From Spizellomyces punctatus DAOM BR117 (lineage: Eukaryota > Chytridiomycota > Chytridiomycetes > Spizellomycetales > Spizellomycetaceae), in assembly GCF_000182565.1 (NCBI RefSeq), contig NW_015971537.1, positions 452,457-516,456 of the forward strand: 64,000 bases of DNA, written 5' to 3'. Position 1 is the first letter of the stretch; each line of letters opens with the position of its first letter. Positions 54,565 to 64,000 of the stretch are shown one piece after another. Under the pieces are notes generated by a model that did not search any database, had not been told where the DNA came from, and saw only the letters and a program-made list of their open reading frames with translations. The position numbers were made by a program, and so were the translations under genes.

Positions 54565-56253
54565 ATGCTCGCACGAATCCTATCAACCGCGTTTGTCCTT
54601 CTTCCGCTGGTCACAGCGCAGACTCCAATTAATATTCCTGCTCCCGTTGAAGGGGATCCCGCAACACAGCCTGCCAACGATCCTACATATGCTTGCCCGG
54701 CGACTTGTGTGCCTCCCGCTTGCGTTTGCGCATCCACAAAGATTCCTGGTGGTTTGAGCGTAGAGCAGACGCCCATGTTTGTTACTCTCACTGCAGACGA
54801 TGCCATTCAAGATCCGACCTACGAGCCCTTTAGCCAGGTTTTGAACTCTACGGTGAATCCAAATGGATGTAATCTTCCCTTTACGTACTTTGTCAGTACC
54901 GCCTGGACCAATTTCTGGCTGATTACGAGGGCATATAATCTGGGACATGAAATCGGTGCTCATACTATCAATCACCCTGGTAATGCGTATAGCGCTTTGA
55001 CGTCCAAAAAAGTACCCTCACTGATAAGTTTCCAGATCTCACAACTGTGTCAGCCACAGTGCGTGACCAAGAGATCCAAGGTTCTGCGCAAGCGGTCATG
55101 ACCTATGGCGGGATTCCGAAGAGCGACCTTGCAGGGTTCCGTCATCCGTTCTTGGCATTCAACAAAGACTCATTTGACTCTGTTGCCAAGGCTGGGTTCA
55201 AGTATGATTCGTCAGTTACCCTAGATCCTTTGACCCAGCCTTATTGGCCACACACGCTGGATTACGGCTTCGCCTACTACCCGCAACCATGCATCAAATG
55301 CCCGTAAGTCTAGGCTGTCCCTTAACAGCAGGGGATCAAAACTCATGAAAACTGTTTTCTCTCTGTCAAGTTCCGGGCCTTCTATGCAATACAAGGGAAT
55401 GTGGGAGATCCCAATGTACAATTTGCTCACTAATGACTCAAAGCTCTGGTCTAGTATGGATCCTATCATCAATCCCCAGGTGAGTGTGAGACCACTAGAC
55501 AGGCTATCGGAAATTGAAAACATCTAATTTACATCTTATTCCCTTCAGCTTAACGACTATGACGTGGCATTGTCCAATATCAAGGCCACTTTCCAAGTGC
55601 ACTACAAAACGAAACTTCCCTTCGGCCTCTACCAGCATTTAGCGCAACTGGTAGCGTGGGGACCAGAGGTGGAGGTCAAAAAGGTTCAACTCCTCAAAGA
55701 TTTTGTGGCGTGGACTCAGAAAGAGTTCAAAGACGTTTGGTATGTCACCAATCAACAGTTGATCTCATGGATCCAAAAGCCAGTGCCTGCCGATCAGATG
55801 CGAACGTTTCTCCCGTGTCGTCCACCCGCAGTGGACAAAGCGAATAAAGAGATCTGTGACGGTATTGATAACGATGGCGATGGAATCATTGACAATGGCG
55901 TAGTCGAAACCTGTCAAGTGACCGAGGAAGTTAGTTTCCAAAGTTGCTACGGATGCCCGACACTCGTTCCCAATATCACACAACCGGTTCCACCGCAGAA
56001 GGGAAATGCTACAAGGAAGCCTGCGCCCGATGCAGCGTGTCCAAATGCTGGGACTTGGGATCCCATTGCGGGCGCTTGCATCACTTTAACAAGGCCACAG
56101 GTCAAAATTCCTGATAGCAATGCGTCTGGGTCAAAACCTAGCGGTACCAATGGAGATCAGTCGAAGGGAAGTGGGACAGTGGCAGGTGCCAAGGTAGCCA
56201 AGACGTCTGTATTTGGTGCGACCCTCCTCTTAGTGGCAGTTTTGAGTGCCTAG
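54565..56253 (+). CDS. Chitin deacetylase, secreted, GPI-type C terminus
   Basis: Carbohydrate esterase family 4-like enzyme that converts chitin to chitosan at the cell wall. Four exons (54565-54979, 55036-55303, 55371-55479, 55549-56253) give 498 aa. Signal peptide MLARILSTAFVLLPLVTAQ; a short Cys-rich segment (CPATCVPPACVCAS); MFVTLTADDAIQD with the catalytic/metal Asp pair; metal-site GHEIGAHTINH; across intron 1, HP-DLTTVSATVRDQEIQG; the R-x-P motif GFRHPFLAFNKDSFD; KYDSSVTLDP; GMWEIPMYNLLTND. Late in the protein, EICDGIDNDGDGIIDNG resembles the Asp-rich metal-binding motif of MopE-like proteins. A Ser/Gly/Lys linker and a hydrophobic end (SVFGATLLLVAVLSA) suggest GPI anchoring. The conserved residues are intact, so activity is likely. 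Confidence 0.92.
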
Positions 56254-56690
56254 CGTTATCCTTCCTCGTTGAATACTGGTCATCTTCTATGCATCCTAAT
56301 CTATGTAGTATAAAGTTTAATGTAAAAGTGTACAGTTCTAGTTCTATGAGCCCGCTACACTCTTCTATCCAGGGCTTCTGCATCCCACCTCTTCCTCTGG
56401 GATGCTGGGGAATAACTCGATGAAGCAATGCATGGCTTGGGCGAACTACAAGTGCTGTAAGCCAACTACAGTCGTGGTTCCAGCAGCTGTTCCATGCTGT
56501 CGGGGAAGCGGACATTTTGCTATTGCTTCCTTCCATGCTTTGTGAAGAAGATCCATGCTATCATGTAGTCGATCTCCAATACTGCAGTCGTCTTAGAAGC
56601 TGGGCGACATTGGAGCCAATAGCTGCCGATTATCATCTGCAGGCTCCCCGCCTACACTTTTGCGCACTTGTAGCTAGACTGGTCTTCTGC
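56254..56690. other. Convergent intergenic region
   Basis: About 0.44 kb between the chitin deacetylase stop and the METTL23-like stop. It includes most of the second copy (56653-56702) of the element also found at 54066-54118. Confidence 0.45.
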
Positions 56691-56702
56691 TTAAATACAT
56701 CC
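56653..56702. repeat. Second copy of a ~50-bp element flanking the chitin deacetylase gene
   Basis: CTTTTGCGCACTTGTAGCTAG ... TGCTTAAATACATCC; the other copy is 54066-54118. The 3' 15 bases are identical and the TTGTAGCTAG core is shared. Just downstream an ATG opens a short hydrophobic peptide (MQHFQFLLVLVPS) antisense to the METTL23-like gene end. Confidence 0.5.
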
Positions 56703-57488
56703 AGCTGCTCGCTCTATTATCAGCAATGCAACACTTCCAATTTCTCTTGGTACTTGTTCCTTCCCATCTACCCTCCACGCTTCGCCCCATCCTCCAAACC
56801 TGCGCTTATCTACAATCCTGCACCGCAGATTCCATTTTTCTAGTAAAGGCTGAACCGTTCGCCGCGAGCTCCGTTCCTGATATGCAGTGATAAACTTGGC
56901 GGATGGTCGGCTTTGTGAGAGAATATATGCCACGCTGGCAATGAGATCGTCAAAGTCCCGAGGTTCGTAAAACACGTCGGCACCAAGAATGAAATCAAAC
57001 AGGTAAGAAGGATCCGACAACGGCGGGAACTTGCCCCATTTCAACCCGATTACACTACATACATCATCCACTTGATTAGCATGCACTGCATGCTGTGCAT
57101 TCTTTAGTAGATGCTCTGCATCCGGTAAATCTGATAGTACGACACGTTTAGCACCCAGCTTCGCCGCCAAGAGACCAGGTAGAGCTGTGCCGCATCCGAC
57201 TTCCAGAACTTGCTTGTTGAAAAATCGGCCTGCATTCCAGTATACAAATGCAGAAAGAACTAACGCAGAGGGCCAAAGGTAACTACCATAATCTGGATCT
57301 AGTAGCTCATGTAAGATAACTTGTACGGGCTGCTGCTCAACGGAAGTTCCTGTGCTCTTCAGAAAAGTGACATTCCGCGAATGCCCGGTGCCAGCGCCTG
57401 CGAGATGATTTGCCGTTTCCCCTGTATATCGTGGCTCTTCATCTGAGGATGAGCCGTAGTCGGGAGGCACCAAGGACATCTCGGACAC
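56691..57488 (-). CDS. METTL23-like lysine/arginine methyltransferase-fold protein
   Basis: SAM-dependent methyltransferase of the METTL21/23 type. Single 265-aa frame. Diagnostic blocks: ILHELLDPDYGSYLWPSALV, preceding the SAM site VLEVGCGTALPGLLAAKLGA; RVVLSDLPDAEHLLKNAQHA; VIGLKWGKFPPL; FDFILGADVFYEPRDFDDLI; and FITAYQERSSRRTVQPLLEK. The D-P-D-Y-G-x-Y-x-W-P motif and D-V-F-Y/F-E-P-x-D-F match METTL23 (which methylates histone H3 in animals) better than METTL21. The first ~55 residues are Ser/Gly-rich and non-conserved, so the true start may be internal. Divergent from the STIL-like gene with a 196-bp spacer. Confidence 0.88.
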   Translation of the reverse strand: MSEMSLVPPDYGSSSDEEPRYTGETANHLAGAGTGHSRNVTFLKSTGTSVEQQPVQVILHELLDPDYGSYLWPSALVLSAFVYWNAGRFFNKQVLEVGCGTALPGLLAAKLGAKRVVLSDLPDAEHLLKNAQHAVHANQVDDVCSVIGLKWGKFPPLSDPSYLFDFILGADVFYEPRDFDDLIASVAYILSQSRPSAKFITAYQERSSRRTVQPLLEKWNLRCRIVDKRRFGGWGEAWRVDGKEQVPREIGSVALLIIERAAGCI

Positions 57489-57684
57489 GAGGAGATCTAG
57501 GACGTTGAGTGATTGAAGTGCGTCGTCTACCCTGTCTACATGGTAATTGGGGTTAGGTAAGGACCAGTGTCACGTGTGTGTTCCAACCTTCACCCTCCGA
57601 TCAACCTTTGGCAAAAACCAAGCGTCGGCCTTCCACAAGAGATCTTTGGCGTAACGTCTATGTTATGTAGCGGATACATGTCGC

Positions 57685-60600
57685 ATGGTATATCTTGATC
57701 CTACTGCTAATGGCATTAGTTCCCGGTATATAGTCAAGCCAATGGAGCATGACATCATGTTACCGCGACCGGAACCGCCTGCACCACATCCGCATCCAGC
57801 ATTGGAGTCCCATAACAGATACGGAAGCGCCATACAAAATTTAAACGCAGGCGCACCAGCTCCAGTTAGTTCAACAGTACGCGCTCGAGCGATGCAATTG
57901 CAGTTGCAACGAACAGATGCACGAGCGATGAGGAATGGTCGAGTGAGGGTCGCCGCAGGTAGCGCTACAAAGACAACCGGGAAAAGTGGAGGCGGACCTG
58001 TTTCAGTTGAAGATGGAGGAAAAGCTCCTTTTGTAGTGCAATCCGCGACCATGAGAATGAGTTTGAATGAAGAGACGCCTTTCCCTCCACGCGTCGACAG
58101 GAAGACTTCGTCGGTGAACGCGGTCCGCGTACCGTACCAAGGGCGTAATATTGCGACAAATTACAAGTTTGTTCCACCTGCCGCTGCTAAATACTATCTA
58201 TGGTGTGTGCAAGCATGTTGGGAACGGTTTGCCGGAGATGAAACTCAAGAACTTCTTGAATAGGGACACTACAAGTGTAGGCCCGACGCATCTTCTCACT
58301 TCCGATCAGCTTTGTCCAGACAACATTCGCCTGCAAACTACAGCTATTCGCGCAAGTCTGTCTTTAGATCGCCCGCCGGTTGCAACAACATGGCAAGGAG
58401 TAATGTTGCAGGGCTTCTTCATCGGTCGCTACGTACCGCTGCAGTCGAGTGTTATCTTAGAATCTGTGCACCAGTTGAGTACCAAGGCGCTCGTGCTGGA
58501 TAGATTTGACGCTGGACGAAGGTCCTCGCATACAGAAGTTGGATTAGAGCCTACATTTGTTACCGGTGGAGATGCTGTAGTTACAGTGAGTTGATCAGCT
58601 GCAACTTGGTGCAATACTGCACTGCAAACGTCTTATGATATCTTTTTACGGCTCAAGGTTCTCCGACGAGTGCATGATGACAAAGAAATGATGTCACAGG
58701 AGACAGGATGCTGGTCATCGATGGAGTATGGATATGTTTTCAACGTGCGTCGGGAGGCATTGATAGACTACATGCCGATGATTAACCGGCACTTACGAAA
58801 TTGCTAGACTTTGCGAGAGCGCCTTAAGCGGCTAGATGACTGCGCTAACTTGGATATCGCTACTGTGGTTCTCAGTATGGATCTGGACAAGTCATTCCAA
58901 CTCCAAGGATTAAAATGTGAATGGAGTGTGATCTTTTGCCAACACATTTAGCGAGTACTTATGCTCATGTGAACAAGGCCAGGCGCTAATTCCCGATGTG
59001 ATCCTCCGCGCACACCTGATCAATCCTTTGATGATTGTGCCCACAACTTTGACAACGGATCTGTTGAAGCCACTGTCTGTAGCGGGAGAACAGGTTGATT
59101 CTGGGTAGGCATCTGCTGCTACCAACACATCAGAGTCTGTTACTGAACGATGGTTCACACCAGCTATGTCGCCATTGACCAAGCGCGTCATGTACTCACC
59201 CTTACCTGCAATGATCCTATGGCAACATCGCTGCCTTTAGCCGGAATGTGAGTGGACAGAAGTCGTATTTCGTATGCTTCGATAACTGATGGAAATGTGA
59301 CAGTTGGGTGAAAGGCGCGCGACATATCCGAGACCCGAGTGTACAATGTGCTTGCATTCGGTATATATGGAATTCAGTCATCAAGAAGTTGGATATGGGT
59401 AAATCGCAAGTGTTAGTCATCATATTCCAAAATTTCACATCTGGAACACCCCAGTTTTATGAATGCAATTATGAGGTGAGAATGGTTGTTGGCGCCCACT
59501 CTTCCGTTGATTGCTGACCAGCTCAAAGATCAGCGAAATTCCATTCGCTCTCTACGAAGCGTCGTTACCAGTCCCGAAAGATGAGCACAAAGGAGACCTG
59601 AAAGCATGGCAGGACGTGCTTTCAGTCAATAATGGATTTGAGCTTAAGAAGGTCAACATTCGCGAATACTCTGGCGCTTGTGAAGCTATTGAAAGCGTTT
59701 TTGACATGTGAGCAGGCTTGGTAACTGGCAAAGGAGCTAGTTTGAAATGAACCTGATCGTATTGTTACTATCAGCCCAGTTGCAAAACGCCAAGTATCGA
59801 GTTTATCTCCACCCGCGGCGGTCGTTAAATCATCAGCCTCGCCATTACGTGTTGCGGATGACAAGAATGTGGCTGACATTGCGATCACCGTCGACACCAA
59901 TGCTTCTATTCCCTGGTCATCAACAGACGACGCCAATGCTTCGGCTCCCTCTTCATCAACAGACCAGGCAGAAGACAGAGCGTCATTCTGTGATGATCCT
60001 GGACAGAGCGTACGGGTGGATCAGGAACCGAAGACAACCGCAGTATCTGTTCCACGTCAGGGCGACACAACTCAAACAAATGACAATGAGGACGTCGTTG
60101 TTAACGCCGTGTCAGAGCAGCAACAGTCGTATCTCAAGTTCCTCCAGCTGCAATTAGACATGCTTAAAATGCAAATGTCAGGCAAACAGGCTGCGAGCTC
60201 CTCCAAGCTGCAGTTTTGGCCGATGATCCCGATGTTTCCTTCCCCAGTCATGTTGACGACGTCAACGTCGTCTGATCCTGTTACTAGACGTACGGACGCT
60301 CGTATAGGTACGGGATGCGATGCAGCAACGAACACGACGGTATATGTCGGGCATGACGATGTGCAGGCTCCGTTCTCGTCCAAAGAGGTCGGTGAACTAT
60401 CGTATGATCTCAAGTCTGTTAGTATCCGCTGCTAAGATATCCGGCTTCCTTTGATAGTCCCAGCAAGCAGCTGAAAACAAGGAAACACAAATTCATGCAG
60501 TCTCTGAGAAGGCGGATTCCTCACCTCCCACCCGCCGAAAATCAAACAACGCACCAGCGGTGACACCCACGCTTGGAACTACTGATCTGGAATCAGTATT

Positions 60601-61678
60601 AAAGCGTATTAATCAGACTGATATCGAGCGAACATACCATTTACCTGCGGACACGGGTAGTAACTACGAGGCTTTCTTCCAGTATGACCCGATTACAGAT
60701 GAGGAAGAAAAACAGACTCAGGAGGACATTGTCCCCGGGCACATGGATATTGAACAGGATGGCAATGAAATTGCAATTAAATCATCATTAATTCAAGGGC
60801 GTAGCGAATCTATCAAAAGACCAACATCAACTGATGAAACAAAATCTCCGCCTACTGCGGACGGTCATTGCATGAGATCAGAAATCCGGGAAGTGACCGA
60901 AGGACGGACCCCCGTCGGAACGTTACTACGACGAGTAGCGGAGGTGCTAGAAAAGTCGCACGAGGATCCTCTACAAGATGACGTTGCCGTAAATGTGTCA
61001 TCTGTGGAGGAGGTAGGAGAGGGCAAGACAGAATTGATACATAACAGGAGTGTCCATGGAGCAAAGGATATCATCGCACGGTTAGCGAGCCATCCAGAAC
61101 AAAGCTTCATCGTCATGGCTGACCACGGTGATTTTCCCTGTGAAAATCTTGTGGAGCAGTCAGTTGTGCTCAATACACCAAGGAAACAGACCATAAGGTC
61201 TAGTCCAGCCGTGGATCGAAACGATGTTACCGCAATTGTCCGGAATTCGAAGCCTACACAGCTTACCGCTTCTCAAAACAAGAACGAGACAACCTTGTAT
61301 CCCGTTATTGCATCGAAGGTAAAAATGTAGACAGCAGGCATTCCTGTCTAAGCACTAGCTGACATGCTTTCGGGTTGCCAGATGGAACCCATTTACAGAA
61401 AGAATCCGAGAAGCCCCTTAAAGATACTACAAAACTCAAATCTGAAGGCTGCCGAGTCCGACCCTGATACAACTTGTGAACAGTTCTCCCGCGCGACGCT
61501 CGAATATCTGCATAAGTACGGACTGCTGGATGCAGAAGAAATCCCCGACGTTAGGGTGGCATTTCAGACTTTAAATACAAATCGTACGGATTTGCAAGAT
61601 TCTGTAAGAGGAGACGGTGATGCTTACACGCGGATACTTGATATTACGCGAATTCAAACATTACCGAAACTGCATTGA
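57685..61678 (+). CDS. STIL/Ana2/SAS-5-like centriole duplication protein
   Basis: STIL works with PLK4 and SAS-6 to build the centriole cartwheel. Eleven exons join in phase to 1132 aa: 57685-58202, 58264-58585, 58658-58744, 58808-58927, 58983-59104, 59164-59247, 59304-59475, 59529-59707, 59775-60417, 60464-61318, 61382-61678. The STIL N-terminal domain begins AAKYYLWDTTSVGPTHLLTS and includes STKALVLDRFDAGR, LKCEWSALIPDVILRAHLIN and GYVAIDQARHVLTLTCNDPM. It continues ATSLPLAGIWVKGARHIRDP, VQCACIRYIWNSVIKKL and GTPQFYECNYE. A central coiled coil (QQQSYLKFLQLQLDMLKMQM) and a C-terminal STAN-like segment (FSRATLEYLHKYGLLDAEEI then ILDITRIQTLPKL) complete the family layout. Sequence between is disordered. 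Length is similar to human STIL (~1290 aa). Confidence 0.9.
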
Positions 61679-61786
61679 TTGGAGAAAACCTGGGGGTGCT
61701 TCGTCTAGTTACAATAGGCTAGATCTAGTCAAATGTAGCCTGCCTGCGCCGTCTATCCTACATAACATGATACTACAGACTTAAAC

Positions 61787-64000
61787 TTAAAACAACCCAG
61801 AGACCCTTCCCGTCTCGGGATCCAAATCGACGTCGTAAAAGCATGGACGCTATGATCAAAAGCATCAGCATCCAGCATCTGTTAAACACAGATGGCTTCA
61901 AAAACATATGTACACGTACCGTAGGTAGACCCGGCATGGTTTGCATCTCTCCCAACAGAGGATACAAGAACCCAGCACCAACGGATGCTCGAATGTCTCG
62001 CACCGGAACCGTAAAGCCTGTGGAGTCATTATCAAAGTTTAGGTTTCGTTGGCCCATGATCTCAACACCAGCCGCAAGCCACGCATACCCATCGGAACGC
62101 CTTTCAACTTCGGATCGTGGGATAAACTGAGATGAGTCTTCGCCATGCAAATAGGCAGTTTGTCGAAACCCTAGAGTTAAATCCGTTTTAGCGCCTTTTG
62201 AGGAACCATGTCATACCGGCTAGCGATTGCCTACTTGTGACGTGTACAATTGAATTTTGCTTTTTGCTACGTCGCTCAACTCCACGCCATCGGCTCCGTA
62301 CATTTCCTTCGCAATGGTTTCGATTTTGTCCACGATAGGGAGGTTTACATCATAAAGGTACTTGAACGAAGCACCGCCCTCGCGCTTTGATGTATTGCAA
62401 ACATCCACTACTGCCTTGGCCAAGTCCAAAGCCCCAGCACCACCTCGCGCCCAATGGTCAGTTACAACGGCTGCTGACGCACCGGCTTCGATCGCCGCTC
62501 GTTTCACTGTGTCAAGTTCCGCCTGTGTATCGGAACTGGGTACAACAACAGAACGTGAGTTTGGTTGTTGAGGCCGTTTGCGCGCATAAAATAGCGCACC
62601 TGAATTTATTGATCGCCACAACAACGCTGATTCCAAACTTGCGCGCATTTTGGACGTGCTTTGCTAAGTTTGCACAGCCTTTGGCCACTAATCCAACGTC
62701 TTCCTGTGAGTACACGTCGCTGATGGGCTTGCCGGCCACGACCTCAGGACCCCCGCCATGCATCTTCAAGGCCTTCACTGTAGCGACGAGGACCACAGCA
62801 TTGGGAACTAATCCGGAAGTCCTACACTTGATATCAAAAAACTTCTCCATGCCAATGTCGGCTCCAAAACCCGCTTCCGTCACAACATATCCGGGCTCGT
62901 CGTCATCTGCCAGTCCTGACGTACCGGCAAGTTTTAAAGCAATCCTATCAGCTAGGATCGATGAGTTACCGTGGGCAATATTAGCGAACGGTCCCGCATG
63001 CACAAACACAGGTGTTCCCTCCAGTGTTTGCATCAAGTTGGGTTTAATGGCATCTTTCATCAATACTGTCAGTGCCCCGCCCACACCCAGATCATCTGCC
63101 GTGACGGGCTCTCCGGCCATATTACTGGCAACAACCATGCGGCCGAGTCGCTCTCGCATATCCTTCAGATCGGTGGTCAACGCTAGCACAGCCATAATCT
63201 CGCTGGCAACAGCAATGTCAAAACCGGTTTCACGAGTACGCCCCTTTTCTTGAGGCCCCATGCCCACCATAATTTTCCGCAAGAAGCGATCGTTGGTATC
63301 CATCACACGTTGCCAGGTGATAGTCTCTGGGTTAATATCAAGCCTAGCAAAGCGACGCTTCTCCTCAGGCGTCAGGGTGTCAGGATCAGTTTCCTTGATA
63401 CCTAATCGCTGCAGACGCCTAATCATAATATCGGAGAACTTCCGCACGCCCTTTTTCGCGGGGACAAGGCGATTGAACAACGTTTCGTCGTTAGGAGTAG
63501 TTGCTTCGTGGAACATCCGCGCATCTATTGCAGCAGCCAAAAGGTTGTTCGCCGCGGTTACGGCATGATTGTCGCCGGTCAAATGCAGATTGAACTCGTC
63601 CATGGGTATGACTTGAGAATATCCTCCACCTGCTGCACCTCCCTTAATTCCGAACGTAGGCCCTTGTGAGGGTTGTCTGACACATGCGAATGCTACTTTC
63701 TTGAGATTCGCTCCTAGGGCCTGGACTAGGCCAATACAGGTCGTTGATTTCCCTTCTCCCAAAGGGGTTGGTGTGATGCCGGTAATGACCACATAATTCG
63801 CATCCTGACGATGTTTGAGGCGATCCAATACGGTGAGGTTGACCTTCGCCTTGGTTGGACCGTACAGTTCGAACTCGGAAGGGAACAAGCCTAATTCCTC
63901 TGCCACAATTTTGATCGGCTTCGGCTTTTGTGCCATGGCAATATCGATATCGCTTGGAACGGGTGTTTTGAGATCCAGTTTTAGATACTGGGTAGGCCTT
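61787..64000 (-). CDS. ADE3: C1-tetrahydrofolate synthase (partial; formate-THF ligase part)
   Basis: Cytosolic trifunctional folate enzyme; the window covers the formate-tetrahydrofolate ligase domain and the end of the preceding cyclohydrolase/dehydrogenase ([16 protein letters not shown] at the right edge). The frame stays open to 64000, so the 5' part is outside. Ligase landmarks: [20 protein letters not shown] (ATP site), [20 protein letters not shown]-type block, [60 protein letters not shown] and [20 protein letters not shown]. The exon ending AINKFR splices to [19 protein letters not shown]. Later introns join TSQ to [20 protein letters not shown] and then [20 protein letters not shown]; the last exon gives [20 protein letters not shown] with TAA at 61787. 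Convergent with STIL (108 bp apart). Confidence 0.96.

Noticed and set aside
1-64000. Transposons, prophage, CRISPR arrays or bacterial-type operons
   Set aside because: No transposase, integrase or reverse transcriptase motifs, no regularly spaced repeats and no intronless gene blocks were seen; the composition is uniform fungal nuclear DNA.

Overview
The window is a gene-dense, intron-rich stretch of a fungal nuclear genome. Introns are short (about 55-75 nt), GT..AG, with occasional TACTAAT-like branch points. Fungal hallmarks include a Ste12 factor with two C2H2 fingers, a Skt5/Chs4-like Sel1-repeat protein, a Dur3-type urea transporter, a Sec14 protein, a YEATS (Yaf9) protein and a GPI-type chitin deacetylase. 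Three genes point to a zoosporic, centriole-bearing fungus (a chytrid or relative) rather than Dikarya. These are a full-length STIL/Ana2-like centriole duplication protein (57.7-61.7 kb), a MORN3-like protein (45.2-46.3 kb) and a TACC centrosomal coiled-coil protein (36.8-38.9 kb). An AP-4 epsilon-like adaptin and an OSTF1-like SH3-ankyrin protein fit an early-diverging fungus too. The species cannot be named from the sequence alone.

Layout. 0-8.7 kb: Ste12 (-), Skt5-like (+), tRNA-Ala (-), Yaf9 (+), Lsm12 (-). 9.5-13.3 kb: RFC small subunit (-), mitochondrial Mrx11-like membrane protein (+), F-box protein (-). 13.9-19.8 kb: PKA catalytic subunit (+), ZC3H15/Tma46 (-), ANP32-like acidic LRR protein (+). 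20.4-24.2 kb: anoctamin/TMEM16 (+), then tRNA-Ala (+). 25.3-29.2 kb: two uncharacterised minus-strand genes separated by pyrimidine-rich DNA. 30.5-36.6 kb: Sec14 (+), OSTF1-like (-), a tiny SemiSWEET-like PQ-loop protein (-) with an apparent GC-AG intron, tRNA-Ala (+), AP-4 epsilon-like (-). 36.8-41.0 kb: TACC (+), TPMT-family methyltransferase (-), coiled-coil protein with a PAM2 motif (+). 41.2-49.1 kb: Dur3 (-), MORN3-like (+), initiator tRNA-Met (+), a secreted Gly/Tyr- and Asn-rich repeat protein (-). 49.6-56.3 kb: FBXO31-like (-), a secreted protein (-), a possible broken gene (-), chitin deacetylase (+). 56.7-64 kb: METTL23-like (-), STIL-like (+), C1-tetrahydrofolate synthase (-) running off the right edge.

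Most neighbours are convergent or divergent housekeeping genes; I see no operon-like or biosynthetic cluster, no intact transposon, no CRISPR and no bacterial island. Exon limits were derived by hand from splice consensus, reading phase and family conservation. Several gene models (anoctamin, AP-4 epsilon, ZC3H15, Dur3, OSTF1) are given as spans with only some junctions resolved.
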